DNA of 64,000 nucleotides from an uncultured Chitinophaga sp. (GTDB taxonomy: Bacteria; Bacteroidota; Bacteroidia; Chitinophagales; Chitinophagaceae): NCBI RefSeq assembly GCF_902168175.1, contig NZ_CABHOU010000101.1, positions 62,001 to 126,000 of the forward strand, read 5' to 3'. Below are positions 51,481 to 61,170 of this stretch, one piece after another. The translations under genes were made by a program, and so were the position numbers. The stretch's first letter is position 1. Each line of letters opens with the position of its first letter. The notes below the pieces were generated by a model. That model saw only the letters and a program-made list of their open reading frames with translations, was not told where the DNA came from and ran no database searches.

Positions 51481-53403
51481 TTACTTACTTTTCGCTTCTT
51501 TGATCAACCAATTTACAAGGTCGGAGGCCGCCTGGTAGTTTTCATATGTAGCCGGAAGTTTTCTTCCGTCGAGATATTCATTGTAAAACCATGGATCGCC
51601 CACGGCAAACACAGCACCTTTGCCTACCTGCGCGGTAGCCATGATCACATCCTTATTCTCCGTAATCAGCGGCGTGGCGGGCGCTTTCAGGTCGAGGGTG
51701 GATAATTCCTTGATGTACAGGGAACGCGCTTTGCTGAACACTTTATTACCAGCAGGCACCGTTACTTTACCTTCTTCATAGTTGCTGCCCTTTACGCGAT
51801 GAATACTGTTTTCATTAAAAGTGATACCAAAACGCTGGCTCAGGCGGTTAAAACCTTTGATTTCCGCGTTACCGGAATCGTTTTGCATGAGTACCAGTAC
51901 ACCACCGGCTTTTACCCAGTTGTATACGGCATCTGCATCTTTATCGGTTACATGGTTTGGTGCAGCCGTTTCCTTTTCCGTGTCAGGATCGGCAATGATA
52001 TAGATATTGGCTTTAGAAAGACTGGAGGCGGTTGGTGCTGCAGAAAGCGTATCAGTTTTTACGCCTTGTTTATTGAAGATGTGTCCCCAAAGCGAGTAAC
52101 CGCCGTTCGATAATTCATTCCACACATAATGCGTACGCACCTGTGCGCCGGTTATATCTTTCTTCCATTCGTTGTTGTAATGCTGATCAAGTACCACGGT
52201 AAGCCCTTTACCGTTTGCCTGACTGTTGGCAATAGACATTTCGCCGGCAGCCAGCAGGAAAGCGCCCACACCTTTCGCATCGTTCACGATTACTTTTTCG
52301 CTCAGGTAATAAGCATAACTGCCGTCGCGGTAAGGATCGCCGCCAAGACCCGCCACACTTACCGTGCCTTTCAGGTTCCAGCCGCCTTTAGGCGTTGCTT
52401 CCAGGAACTGTTCCTGTATACCTTTATAACCTTTGGCAGCAGTGTTTAAATAACTGGCAGGCAAATAACCTTTGCGCACACCTTTTGCGATAGCGTATAC
52501 AAACATCGAGGTAGCAGATGCTTCGAGATAGTTGCCTTTAGCACTGGCGCTATCGAGGATCTGGAACCAGGCGCCGCTCTTTTTGTCCTGGTATTTAGCC
52601 ACTACGGAAGCGAAGCGGTTCAGGATGGCGATGAGGCTATCGCGGCCCGGGTGTTTGGCCGGAAAATACTCCAGCGCATCTACCAGTCCCATACCATACC
52701 AACCCATAGCACGGCCCCAGAAGTGCGGGGAGCGGCCAGTGGTTTTATCCGCCCAGCGCTGCTCGCGCGATTCGTCGTAACCGTGGTACAACAGGCCCGT
52801 TTTGCTATCGCGGGAATGTACTTCCATCAGTACAAACTGGCGGGTGATGTCGTTAAACGCACCCGTTTCGTGGAAGAGGTCTGCATACTCAGCGTAAAAA
52901 GGTTCGCCCATATACAGGCCATCCAGCCACATTTGCCAGGGATAACGCTGTTTGTGCCAAAAGCCGCCCTCTTTCGTACGCGGGTGATTACGCAACTGGT
53001 TACGGAATTTATCCGCTGCCAGCTTATACTTTTCCTGCCCCGTTACTTTGTAAAGTGTAAGCAGGATACGTGCGTTTTTTATATGATCGATATTGTACTC
53101 CGATTCTTTGTACCACCTTACGTTGCCTTCTTTGTCAACGTAGTGGTCCATACTTTTCTGGATGTACTTAAAGTATTCGCCGTTGCCTGTATTCTTCCAC
53201 AGCAGCGTAATACCTTCCAGTACCACACCCTGGTCGTACGACCATTTCACGGGGTGCCCCGGGTTTACTACCAGCGAGTCTTTCCAGATATCCATTACCG
53301 TCAACGCCATTTTGCGGGCGTCTTCGGCTGGTGTTTGCGCGGCGGCCGAGGTGTATACACCGGCGGTGATCAGCGTTGCGAGTAATGCCTGTTTAACTTT
53401 CAT
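51481..53403 (-). CDS. GH105 unsaturated galacturonyl hydrolase fused to a DUF4350-like domain
   Basis: A 640-residue secreted protein. After the signal peptide (to AAAQ, 23) the six-hairpin GH88/GH105 domain covers about 28-395: KWSYDQGVVLEGI, YNIDHIKNARILLTLYKVTG, the catalytic Asp161 in YPWQMWLDGLYMGEPF, HFWGRAMGWYGMGLVDALEYFP and DPYRDGSYAYYLSE. These enzymes hydrate and release the 4,5-unsaturated uronic acid left by pectate or rhamnogalacturonan lyases. Residues about 410-640 form a DUF4350/glutamine-amidotransferase-like domain (ANIYIIADPDTEKE, VYNWVKAGGVLVLMQND, GKGAVFAVGDPWFYNEYLDG), an arrangement found in other Bacteroidota pectin loci. It lies 8 bases after GH28 and 5 before uxaB. 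Confidence 0.92.
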   Translation of the reverse strand: MKVKQALLATLITAGVYTSAAAQTPAEDARKMALTVMDIWKDSLVVNPGHPVKWSYDQGVVLEGITLLWKNTGNGEYFKYIQKSMDHYVDKEGNVRWYKESEYNIDHIKNARILLTLYKVTGQEKYKLAADKFRNQLRNHPRTKEGGFWHKQRYPWQMWLDGLYMGEPFYAEYADLFHETGAFNDITRQFVLMEVHSRDSKTGLLYHGYDESREQRWADKTTGRSPHFWGRAMGWYGMGLVDALEYFPAKHPGRDSLIAILNRFASVVAKYQDKKSGAWFQILDSASAKGNYLEASATSMFVYAIAKGVRKGYLPASYLNTAAKGYKGIQEQFLEATPKGGWNLKGTVSVAGLGGDPYRDGSYAYYLSEKVIVNDAKGVGAFLLAAGEMSIANSQANGKGLTVVLDQHYNNEWKKDITGAQVRTHYVWNELSNGGYSLWGHIFNKQGVKTDTLSAAPTASSLSKANIYIIADPDTEKETAAPNHVTDKDADAVYNWVKAGGVLVLMQNDSGNAEIKGFNRLSQRFGITFNENSIHRVKGSNYEEGKVTVPAGNKVFSKARSLYIKELSTLDLKAPATPLITENKDVIMATAQVGKGAVFAVGDPWFYNEYLDGRKLPATYENYQAASDLVNWLIKEAKSK

Positions 53404-53411
53404 AGGTCCAT

Positions 53412-55064
53412 CTATTTTATGATCAAAGCCCCGGTTTTTGCGCCATCGGCAAACACCGGCTTTTCTTTTGCCTTTTTAACATCAGTGCCGCTTACAGAAA
53501 CGCCCGACGTTCCGCCTAACAGACTGATAAAATTCTTAGCCTCTTCGAAGCGAATATTGGCCAGCTTTATTTCGCGGCTGTTACGGACGTTGATCAGCGG
53601 ATCAGATTCTGCTACTTCGAAGGTGGCATTGGTGAGCCTTATATTACTGGCTTCCAGGAGTTCTACTCCCTTCTTCGCTTTTATCACGATGTTATCCATT
53701 TCTATATTACTGATCGGCATTTCAGGGAGACCTCTGATAAAGATGCCCTTAGCAGCGCCACGGCACACTACATTGCTGATATGAAAATCCCGGAACTGCG
53801 GAGTGGCTTCGGTTACAGGGAACGTTTCCACTTTTACGTCGGCATGCTTTTCGCCGGCCAGCGGTACAGGATCTTTCGCCATATAATACATATCAAACAG
53901 GATCGCTTCCCCGGGAATGTTCGTCATGTTGATATCCCTGATAAAGATCTTTTCCACTACCCCACCTCTGCCGCGTGTTGTTTTAAAACGCAGTCCGATA
54001 TCGGTACCGATGAAGTTGCAGTTCGATACGAAGAGGTTACGGGCGCCGCCGCTCATTTCACTGCCGATTACGAAACCGCCGTGGGCATGGTAAACCGTAT
54101 TACCATTGATAATGAAGTTCTCCGTAGGCACGCCTCTTTTACGACCCTGCTCATCACGACCCGATTTAATACAGATCGCATCGTCTCCCACATCGAATAC
54201 GCAATTTTCCACGCGTCCGAAGCGGCACGATTCCAGGTCGAGCCCATCGCCATTTTGGGCGTACCATGGGTTCTTCACCGTTACACCACGCAGCGTAATG
54301 TGTTCACACAGCAGCGGGTGTATACACCACGCAGGACTGTTCTGGAACGTAACGTCCTTTAACAGTACTTTTTTACAGCGGGTTAACACGATCATGTTCG
54401 GACGCAGGAAGTCCTTGATTTCCTCATGGTCTGCCTTTGTTTTATTAGGATCGATAACACCGGCCAGTTTAACGGACGAGCCTTTTTGCGATTTCTCCGA
54501 AGGATACCAGGTGCGGTTGTCTGCACTTGTCAATCCACCGGAAGCTACTAAACGTTTCCACTGCGACTCCGTGAGTTTGTCCTTTTTCACCTGCCTCCAG
54601 GCGTCGCCGGCGCCATCAATAATGCCGCTGCCTGTAATCGCAATATTTTCCGCATCCGTAGCCGAAACCGGGGGCTGGCAACGCATGGCCGCCAGTCCCT
54701 CGTAACTGGTCTCAATTAAAGGATACTGGTCGAATTCAGTAGTAAACTGCAACAACGCGTCGCGGCTGATGTGTAATTCAACGTTACTTTTCAGCACGAT
54801 CGGGCCGGTAAGCCACAGTCCTGCAGGAATTAACACCACACCACCGCCCTTTTTATTACAGGCGTCGATAGCCTTGTTAATACTTGGCGAGTTGAGCGTT
54901 AATCCGTCCGCTTTGGCACCAAAGCGGAGAATATTAAATGTGTCCTTACGGAACACCGGTTCGTTAACGACCGGCAGGTTGTTCCAGGAATACTGCGCCT
55001 GTGCGGGCTTAGCGAACAGCGTGGCAGCAATAGCAATTGAGCTTAATGTCAGGTGTAATCTCAC
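53412..55064 (-). CDS. GH28 polygalacturonase
   Basis: A 550-residue exported right-handed beta-helix hydrolase that cuts alpha-1,4-galacturonan. Signal peptide to PAQAQ (24). The helix begins with FNILRFGAKADGLTLNSPSINKAIDACNKKGGGVVLIPAG. Active-site residues are all present: NGDGLD (Asp273), GDDAICIKSG (Asp294, Asp295), HAHGGFVIGSE (His328) and the binding motif RFK at 359-361. The insert at about 155-220 (SQWKRLVASGGLTSADNRTWYPSE) is typical of Bacteroidota exo-type members, so release of monomers is possible. Its ATG overlaps the susD stop by four bases. Confidence 0.94.
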   Translation of the reverse strand: MRLHLTLSSIAIAATLFAKPAQAQYSWNNLPVVNEPVFRKDTFNILRFGAKADGLTLNSPSINKAIDACNKKGGGVVLIPAGLWLTGPIVLKSNVELHISRDALLQFTTEFDQYPLIETSYEGLAAMRCQPPVSATDAENIAITGSGIIDGAGDAWRQVKKDKLTESQWKRLVASGGLTSADNRTWYPSEKSQKGSSVKLAGVIDPNKTKADHEEIKDFLRPNMIVLTRCKKVLLKDVTFQNSPAWCIHPLLCEHITLRGVTVKNPWYAQNGDGLDLESCRFGRVENCVFDVGDDAICIKSGRDEQGRKRGVPTENFIINGNTVYHAHGGFVIGSEMSGGARNLFVSNCNFIGTDIGLRFKTTRGRGGVVEKIFIRDINMTNIPGEAILFDMYYMAKDPVPLAGEKHADVKVETFPVTEATPQFRDFHISNVVCRGAAKGIFIRGLPEMPISNIEMDNIVIKAKKGVELLEASNIRLTNATFEVAESDPLINVRNSREIKLANIRFEEAKNFISLLGGTSGVSVSGTDVKKAKEKPVFADGAKTGALIIK

Positions 55065-56710
55065 TGGTATCCTAAGTTTTGTTTAAATTCCTGTTTATTG
55101 GTCACGGCGTCCACCTGGTCCTTTGGTATGGGCCTTACAAGGTGGTGCGCATCAAAATTAACGGTAGCATCGGGATTGGCGAGTTTCAAACGGCTCTCCA
55201 GTTTACCCGTACGTTTCAGGTCGAACCAGCGAAGCTGTTCTCCCATCAGTTCCCTCGCTCTTTCGTCGAGGATAAAGTCCAGCGTTACCTGCGCTGCGGT
55301 AATCTCCATTTCCGCCTCTTTACCTGTTACAGCGGCACGGCGTCTTATCGGATTGATGTAATCCACCGCCTTGCCCGGGTTGTTCAGGTTTAGCTGCGCT
55401 TCTGCCGCTATCAGGTACATTTCCGCCAGGCGAATAATGAATGCATCTCGTGGACTTTGTTCTTCATTGAACGCAGCGCGCGTAGGATCATCGAATTTTT
55501 GCAGGGAAGGATAATGCAGGCGGTCTAACCCGCTACCATCGGCCTTAAACATCTTACTTACATCATAAATCCTGTACTTCTTCGTCGCCTCCACATCGGC
55601 CGGAATTTCATACTTAGTCGTAAATACAGCTGTATCGCCAATCTTCATCCCTGCCGGTGCTGTGCCCAGTGTATTACACAACCAGGCCTGTTTAAAAGTT
55701 GCGTTGTAGCGGGCGTCTTTTGTTTCATCAAACAGCCGCAGCGCATACAAAGTAGGCATATACCTGTTAAAAGGCCGTCCGTTTGCAATATCGCGCGTCA
55801 TGCCTGCCAGGTCATCGTACTTCATAATGAACATCAGGTGCCCGTTATGCGCACCTCTTGGGTGACCACCGGGATATAACGTAGCATCTGTACGGTCGTT
55901 AAAGGCAAGGTTTTTAAAATAGTTCACGGCCCATATCACTTCCTTGTTGGCAAGATTGCTCATGCTCCAGAGGTCTGCATACTTCGGTTGCAGAATATAT
56001 CCATAACTTTTAATCACTTTATCCGCCAGGTCAAACGCTTGCTGGTTAAGGCCGCGTGTTAAGCTGATACGCGCCAGGAAAGCTTCCGCAATAGGTTTAG
56101 TGGCCCTTCCGTAATCGGTAGTGGTAGGTGGCAGGTTAGCCACGGCAAATTCGAGATCCTTTAAGATATGTGCATAAAACGTATCCACCGGGGTACGATT
56201 GGCCGTAGTTATGGTTTCTGTCGTTTCTTGTTCTGTATAATGCACATTGCCCCAGGTTTCCACGATATGCCAGTAATAAAACCCACGCAGGAACCGCAAT
56301 TCGGCAAGGCGCCTTGTTTTAATCGCATCACTCAGCCCCGCCTGGTCAATGCGGTTGATGCCTGTATTACACAGGTTTACGGCGGCATACAGCGTTCTCC
56401 AGAGATCGCGTACGGCGGTGTTGGAAGACTGTAAATTATAATAGTTAGAAAGATCGGTGTATTTATCGCCAGTGCCGCTGGTCCATAGGTCGGTGCCCAT
56501 TTCGGAAATGTTGTAACCATCTTCTTTTCCGTACCACCAGCGGTTGTACGTATAAGCTGCGGTTACCAGCGTTTCGAATCCCTCGGGAGTAGTGAATACT
56601 GCCTCGGCCGTAAGACCGCCCGGGTTCTTTTCTTCCAGCAATTTGGAGCAGGACGCCAGCAATACAGCCAGCATCAATAAAAGACTATATGGTGAGAATG
56701 ACTTTTTCAT
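55061..56710 (-). CDS. SusD/RagB family lipoprotein of the pectin operon
   Basis: A 549-residue surface lipoprotein that captures oligogalacturonides for the SusC channel. Lipobox LLASC with Cys at 21. SusD landmarks: EKNPGGLTAEAVFTTPEGFETLVTAAYTY, RRLAELRFLRGFYYWHIVETWG, FIIRLAEMYLIAAEAQLNLN, VDYINPIRRRAA and LDERARELMGEQLRWFDLKRTG, and it ends PIPKDQVDAVTNKQEFKQNLGYQ. It sits 18 bases after susC and overlaps GH28 by four bases (ATGA), a tightly packed operon. Confidence 0.94.
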   Translation of the reverse strand: MKKSFSPYSLLLMLAVLLASCSKLLEEKNPGGLTAEAVFTTPEGFETLVTAAYTYNRWWYGKEDGYNISEMGTDLWTSGTGDKYTDLSNYYNLQSSNTAVRDLWRTLYAAVNLCNTGINRIDQAGLSDAIKTRRLAELRFLRGFYYWHIVETWGNVHYTEQETTETITTANRTPVDTFYAHILKDLEFAVANLPPTTTDYGRATKPIAEAFLARISLTRGLNQQAFDLADKVIKSYGYILQPKYADLWSMSNLANKEVIWAVNYFKNLAFNDRTDATLYPGGHPRGAHNGHLMFIMKYDDLAGMTRDIANGRPFNRYMPTLYALRLFDETKDARYNATFKQAWLCNTLGTAPAGMKIGDTAVFTTKYEIPADVEATKKYRIYDVSKMFKADGSGLDRLHYPSLQKFDDPTRAAFNEEQSPRDAFIIRLAEMYLIAAEAQLNLNNPGKAVDYINPIRRRAAVTGKEAEMEITAAQVTLDFILDERARELMGEQLRWFDLKRTGKLESRLKLANPDATVNFDAHHLVRPIPKDQVDAVTNKQEFKQNLGYQ

Positions 56711-56728
56711 AACGTTCGGGTTAAAGGA

Positions 56729-59686
56729 TCAGAATGTTACATTTAAACCAGCCACATACATTTTCGTAAGCGGGAAACTCAGCGCGCCACCACGTTCCGG
56801 GTCATAATCTTTCACCTTACTAAAGGTAGCCAGATTTTTTCCCGTTACATAGATGCGAACAGCACTCATCCGGATTTTACCGGCCGCCTCTGCAGGCAGT
56901 GAATATCCGAGAGATACGTTCCTGATCTTTACGAAAGAACCGTCGCGGTAGCCCAGTGTAGAAATAAAAGGCGTTCCCGACATAGACACGCTCGAATTCG
57001 GTCGTGGGTACTCGTTACTCGGGTTCTCCGGCGTCCAGTAGTTCACGGGGGCTCCGTTTTCCAGTCCCTGCGGATCGTATTTGCTGTCGTACTCCGAATT
57101 GATCCACTGACCAATGCGGGCAAAAACGTAAATATTCAGATCGAAGCCTTTATAACGGAAATCGTTGTTTAAACCGCCTGTCCATTTAGGTACCTGCGCA
57201 CCAATTACTACACGGTCAAGGGAGTTGATGGCAGTATCCCTGTTCACATCGCGCACCCTGATATCTCCCGGTTTGTATTTGTACACCGTTGCTTCGCTGG
57301 CGTCTTTACTTTGCCAGATACCTATTTTATCATAATCGTAGTACACCGTTACCGGGTAACCGATAAAGAGGCCGCTGGCAATATCATTCGTGCTACCATC
57401 GGCCAGGGACACGATCTGTTCTTTATTCCTGGTGAAAGAGAGATTGGTGGTCCAGCTAAAATCGCCTGTTTGAACGTTTACGGTATTAATGCCTACTTCT
57501 ATCCCGTGGTTCCTGGTTTTGCCGATGTTTTGCAATGTTTTACCTACACCCGTAGAAGTGGGCAGGGTACGCAGCAGCAGCAAATCAGAGGTACGGGTAT
57601 CATAATAATCAAAGTTGATGTTGATACGGCTGCCGAGGAAACCCATATCTACGCCAATATCGGTGGTGCCGGACAGTTCCCATTTCAGTGTTTTATTGCC
57701 GATCTGGTCGCTGATGGTGTAAGCCGGAGCGGCGGTATTATCATCATAAGAAAAAGGAATACGGAACAAAGAGCTCTGTGTGCTGTATGGCGCCACGGCG
57801 TCGTTGCCCGCCACACCATAACTCACGCGAAGTTTCAGGTCGCTGAAAAAGTTCTGCTGCTTCATGAACTCCTCGTCGCTGATACGCCAGGCAGCGGCGG
57901 CAGATGGGAAAAACGCCCATTTCTGACCGTCCGACAATTTAGACGAGCCATCGTAACGGCCGGTAAGCGTAAGCAGGTACCTTTCTCTAAAGGCGTAATT
58001 GATACGGGCCGTGAACGACACCAGGTTCCATTGCTGGTAAGCACTGCGGATAGCAATACCACTTACGTTGTTCTGCAAAGCATGAAACAACTGGCTGGGC
58101 AGCAACTGACCTTCACCCTGCGCATTGCTGGAGTCGGCCTGGAAACCCAATAAGCTACCAACAGCTGTAACGGCGAAGTTGTGCTGACCAAGTGTCTTTT
58201 TATAACTGATGATGTTTTCCCAGTTCAGGAAGCGGTTAGCGCTGGTATTGTATTGAGAACGGGAAGTAGAGAACGTAGCGCGGTCGATGGTTGTGCGGGA
58301 TGCGTATACACCGGTCCGCGTATTATCCAGCGTTACACCTGCATTGCTGCGTAACGTAAGGTCTTTTATGGGCGAGTATTCAGCATATACATTTACCAGC
58401 GTACGCGTGGTACGACTGTTATTAATGTAAGCGTTCGGCTGTTCATCGGCCAGCGGGTTGATGTGTGGGCCCGCATTGGGAAAGGCAATGAACTTACCGG
58501 CAGAATCGTACGGCAGGCCTAGCGGAATGATTTTATTTGCCTGGTTCAGCGGGTCTCTGCGTACGTCCTGGTCGTAATAAGTAACCTGGCCCTGCATACC
58601 CACTTTCAGTTTATCGCCTACCTGCTGATCTACGTTCATGCGCGCTGTATAACGCTGAAGGTTATCCAGTTTAAACAAGCCCTTCTCTTTAAAATAGTCG
58701 AGCGACAGATAGATCTTCGTTTTTTCAGAACCCGCGGAAACACCCACCTGGTAGTCCTGCTGATTTCCCTTGTGCAGCAGCTCCCCTGCGTAATACGTCC
58801 AGTCGCCTTTGCGGATAGCCGCCAGCTCCATAGGATTAAATATCGCGGGATCGTCGGCCACCGTATTCCAACGGTTGTTAGTGCGGTTCGCTTCGCGTTT
58901 TAGCGCTACGTACTGCGGGCCGGTGTTTACGTGCGGGTAACCGGCCACTTCCGAGATACCACCGTACACGTTAAAGCTCACCTGGGCCTTGCCCGTGGAG
59001 CCGCGTTTAGTAGTGATAATGATTACCCCGTTAGCACCGCGGGAACCATAAATGGCCGTAGAGGAAGCATCTTTCAATACTTCCATCGACTGAATATCGT
59101 TTGGGTTAATATCTTCAATATTGCCGTACTGCACCCCATCAACAATGTACAGTGGCGAGTTACGGGCGTTGATAGAACGATTACCCCTTACCGTTACATT
59201 GATTTTAGCACCGGCGGCACCGCTGCTTTTGGTGATATCCACACCGGGCACCTTTCCCTGCACCGATTCCATCACGTTGGTAGACGGAACTTTTCGCAGT
59301 TCCTCCCCTTTTACCGACACAACAGAACCCGTAAGGTCGCGCTTACGGACTTGTCCGTAACCGATAACCACCACTTCGTCCAGTTTTTTGTCGTCTTTCT
59401 CCATTTTTACTACAACGTTTGAACTACCGTCTGCCAACTGTGTTACCGGCAGGTAACCCATGTAGGAGAATTGTAGTTCGGCTTTACCCGCTGGAACAGT
59501 AAGCGAGAAGTTGCCTTTTTCATCAGTTTTAACACCGGTTGTGGTGCCTTTAATTTGTACACTTACAAAGGGAAGTGCGTCGCCTGTTCCTGCGTCCGTA
59601 ACTTTTCCCTTTATAATTTGAGTTTGGGCCTGCGCCATAAAGGCAATTGCAAGCAAGCATAAACAAAGCAGGTAAATCTTTTTCAT
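56729..59686 (-). CDS. SusC/RagA family TonB-dependent transporter of the pectin operon
   Basis: A 985-residue outer-membrane transporter and first gene of the operon. Signal peptide to MAQAQ (21), a carboxypeptidase-like domain (IIKGKVTDAGTGDALPFVSVQIKG, 24-100), LDEVVVIGYGQVRKRDLTGSV as the plug start, VRGNRSINARNSPLYIVDGVQYG, then IQSMEVLKDASSTAIYGSRGANGVIIITTKRG, and a long barrel ending in VAGLNVTF. It would import oligogalacturonides made at the surface. The upstream 252 bases are shared with the divergent LacI-type regulator, the likely control point. Confidence 0.95.
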   Translation of the reverse strand: MKKIYLLCLCLLAIAFMAQAQTQIIKGKVTDAGTGDALPFVSVQIKGTTTGVKTDEKGNFSLTVPAGKAELQFSYMGYLPVTQLADGSSNVVVKMEKDDKKLDEVVVIGYGQVRKRDLTGSVVSVKGEELRKVPSTNVMESVQGKVPGVDITKSSGAAGAKINVTVRGNRSINARNSPLYIVDGVQYGNIEDINPNDIQSMEVLKDASSTAIYGSRGANGVIIITTKRGSTGKAQVSFNVYGGISEVAGYPHVNTGPQYVALKREANRTNNRWNTVADDPAIFNPMELAAIRKGDWTYYAGELLHKGNQQDYQVGVSAGSEKTKIYLSLDYFKEKGLFKLDNLQRYTARMNVDQQVGDKLKVGMQGQVTYYDQDVRRDPLNQANKIIPLGLPYDSAGKFIAFPNAGPHINPLADEQPNAYINNSRTTRTLVNVYAEYSPIKDLTLRSNAGVTLDNTRTGVYASRTTIDRATFSTSRSQYNTSANRFLNWENIISYKKTLGQHNFAVTAVGSLLGFQADSSNAQGEGQLLPSQLFHALQNNVSGIAIRSAYQQWNLVSFTARINYAFRERYLLTLTGRYDGSSKLSDGQKWAFFPSAAAAWRISDEEFMKQQNFFSDLKLRVSYGVAGNDAVAPYSTQSSLFRIPFSYDDNTAAPAYTISDQIGNKTLKWELSGTTDIGVDMGFLGSRININFDYYDTRTSDLLLLRTLPTSTGVGKTLQNIGKTRNHGIEVGINTVNVQTGDFSWTTNLSFTRNKEQIVSLADGSTNDIASGLFIGYPVTVYYDYDKIGIWQSKDASEATVYKYKPGDIRVRDVNRDTAINSLDRVVIGAQVPKWTGGLNNDFRYKGFDLNIYVFARIGQWINSEYDSKYDPQGLENGAPVNYWTPENPSNEYPRPNSSVSMSGTPFISTLGYRDGSFVKIRNVSLGYSLPAEAAGKIRMSAVRIYVTGKNLATFSKVKDYDPERGGALSFPLTKMYVAGLNVTF

Positions 59687-59938
59687 AACGTCTGGCGTGA
59701 AATGATTGATAAAACGATTACCGGAAAACGTCGAATCTGTAGGGTTAAAAGCTGCTCTAAATGGTCATTGTATCTGTCCTTTATTTAACGGGAATTACTT
59801 TAACAAGTCTACGCTTATATTCGGGAAAACGACAGCATTGACAGGGGTTTATTTACGCAATCGTTCCCGGCAACGTTTACACAGTAGTAGCGGATGCAGA
59901 TAAAATTGTTTACATTTAAGCATCCTGCAAATGACGTT
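59687..59938. promoter_or_regulatory. Divergent control region between susC and the LacI-type gene
   Basis: A 252-base region that must hold both promoters and probably the LacI operator. AACGATT occurs at 59714-59720 and, inverted as AATCGTT, at 59860-59866, each near a CCGG or CCCGG. TAAAATTG (59901-59908) is one base from the -7 consensus for the regulator gene. No perfect palindrome stands out, so the operator is unresolved. Confidence 0.35.
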
Positions 59939-60970
59939 ATGAAATTTGAAGCTGCCACTATAAAAGATATTGCCAAGGCCCTGGGCCTTTCGACCTCCAC
60001 CGTATCGCGTGCGTTGCGCGACAGTCATGAGATTAGCGAGGAGACGAAGAAGCTGGTGCTGAAATACGCTGCACAGATCAACTACCGCCCTAACCCAATA
60101 GCATTAAGCCTTAAGGAAAAGCGGAGCCGGTCTATCGGCGTGATCGTAACAGAGATTGCGAACAGTTTTTTTTCACAGGCGATCAACGGAATTGAATCGG
60201 TGGCGAAAGAGCGGGGGTACAATGTAATTATCTCCCAGAGCCACGAGTCGTTCGAAAAAGAAGTGCAAACCTTAAACTACCTCGCGTCGCGTTCGGTTGA
60301 TGGTTTGCTGATATCCGTATCGGCCGCTACCAAAGACCTTGAGCATTTGCGCGCGCTGCACGACCGGGGCTTCCCCATCGTGTTTTTCGACAGGATAGTT
60401 GAGGATATACAAACGCATAAAGTAGTGATCGAGAACTTCCGCGGGGCTTATGATGCTACCATGCATTTGCTCAAGAACGGTTACCGCAACATCGCCTGCA
60501 TTACAGCTTCAGAGAACTTATCCATCAGCCGCGAGCGTATAGCAGGTTATGTGGAAGCGCTGGCGCACAAACATATTAAACCTTCCAAATCGCTGATCAA
60601 ATATTGCCCTAACGGTGGCATGGCATTGCCAGAGGTCGAGCAGGCCGTGACCCAGTTACTGAAACTTCGCCCCCGCCCCGACGCCATTTTCACCACCGGT
60701 GATAAGCTGACTACAGGCTGTTTAAGGGTGTTGCGCGCCAAGAATGTTTCCATCCCGCACGACATGGCACTGGTAGGGTTTTCAAATTCCGATTTAATTG
60801 AGTTGATGAACCCGCCCTTAACCGTGGTGAGGCAGCCCGCTTTCGAGATGGGAGAAATAGCCACCGACCTGCTGTTGCAACTGATAGAGAGCAAACGCCC
60901 CGTAAAAGATTTTGAGCGAAAAATATTAACCACCAGTTTGATCGTGAACGAGTCTGGTAACAGGAAATAA
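59939..60970 (+). CDS. LacI family transcriptional regulator of the pectin operon
   Basis: A 343-residue regulator. The ATG at 59939 gives MKFEAATIKDIAKALGLSTSTVSRALRDSHEIS with the LacI helix-turn-helix at about 7-26 and the hinge helix NPIALSLKEKRSRSIGVIVTEI; the frame is open 15 codons upstream but without a plausible start. The periplasmic-binding-like effector domain covers 65-340 (FFSQAINGIESVAKERGYNVIISQS, PIVFFDRIV, PDAIFTTGDKLTTGCLRVL, MALVGFSNSDLIELMNPPLTVVRQP). It is divergent from the pectin susC, so control of that operon, probably by a uronate, is a strong inference from position. Confidence 0.93.
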   Translation: MKFEAATIKDIAKALGLSTSTVSRALRDSHEISEETKKLVLKYAAQINYRPNPIALSLKEKRSRSIGVIVTEIANSFFSQAINGIESVAKERGYNVIISQSHESFEKEVQTLNYLASRSVDGLLISVSAATKDLEHLRALHDRGFPIVFFDRIVEDIQTHKVVIENFRGAYDATMHLLKNGYRNIACITASENLSISRERIAGYVEALAHKHIKPSKSLIKYCPNGGMALPEVEQAVTQLLKLRPRPDAIFTTGDKLTTGCLRVLRAKNVSIPHDMALVGFSNSDLIELMNPPLTVVRQPAFEMGEIATDLLLQLIESKRPVKDFERKILTTSLIVNESGNRK

Positions 60971-60990
60971 AATCCGCCGGGCTTTGCACT

Positions 60991-61016
60991 GCCGTTGAAG
61001 GGAGTGACACAACGGC
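60991..61016. repeat. CCGTTGAAGGGAGTG hairpin repeat
   Basis: GCCGTTG and CAACGGC pair around AAGGGAGTGACA, just after the LacI-type stop. There is no T run, so it is unlikely to be a simple terminator. Related copies are at 2752-2766 and, decayed, at 32653-32679. Confidence 0.55.
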
Positions 61017-61170
61017 GGCCGGGCGTTGTGCCCATGCTCATTCCCCACCCTTTTCAATACCGGACGGACGTCTGTACCGAAAGCGGACATATACATAAAT
61101 ACTGTCATTTATAGCTATCAGTCTATATTGTATTTTCACTTTGGCATCCTGTTCGATACCTACCCAAATT

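Noticed and set aside
52651..53385. A 244-codon plus-strand frame opposite the GH105 gene
   Set aside because: Antisense of a gene with intact catalytic motifs; composition is a mirror of that gene.
57311..58153. A 280-codon plus-strand frame opposite the pectin susC
   Set aside because: Antisense of a conserved transporter; no start context, no recognisable domain.
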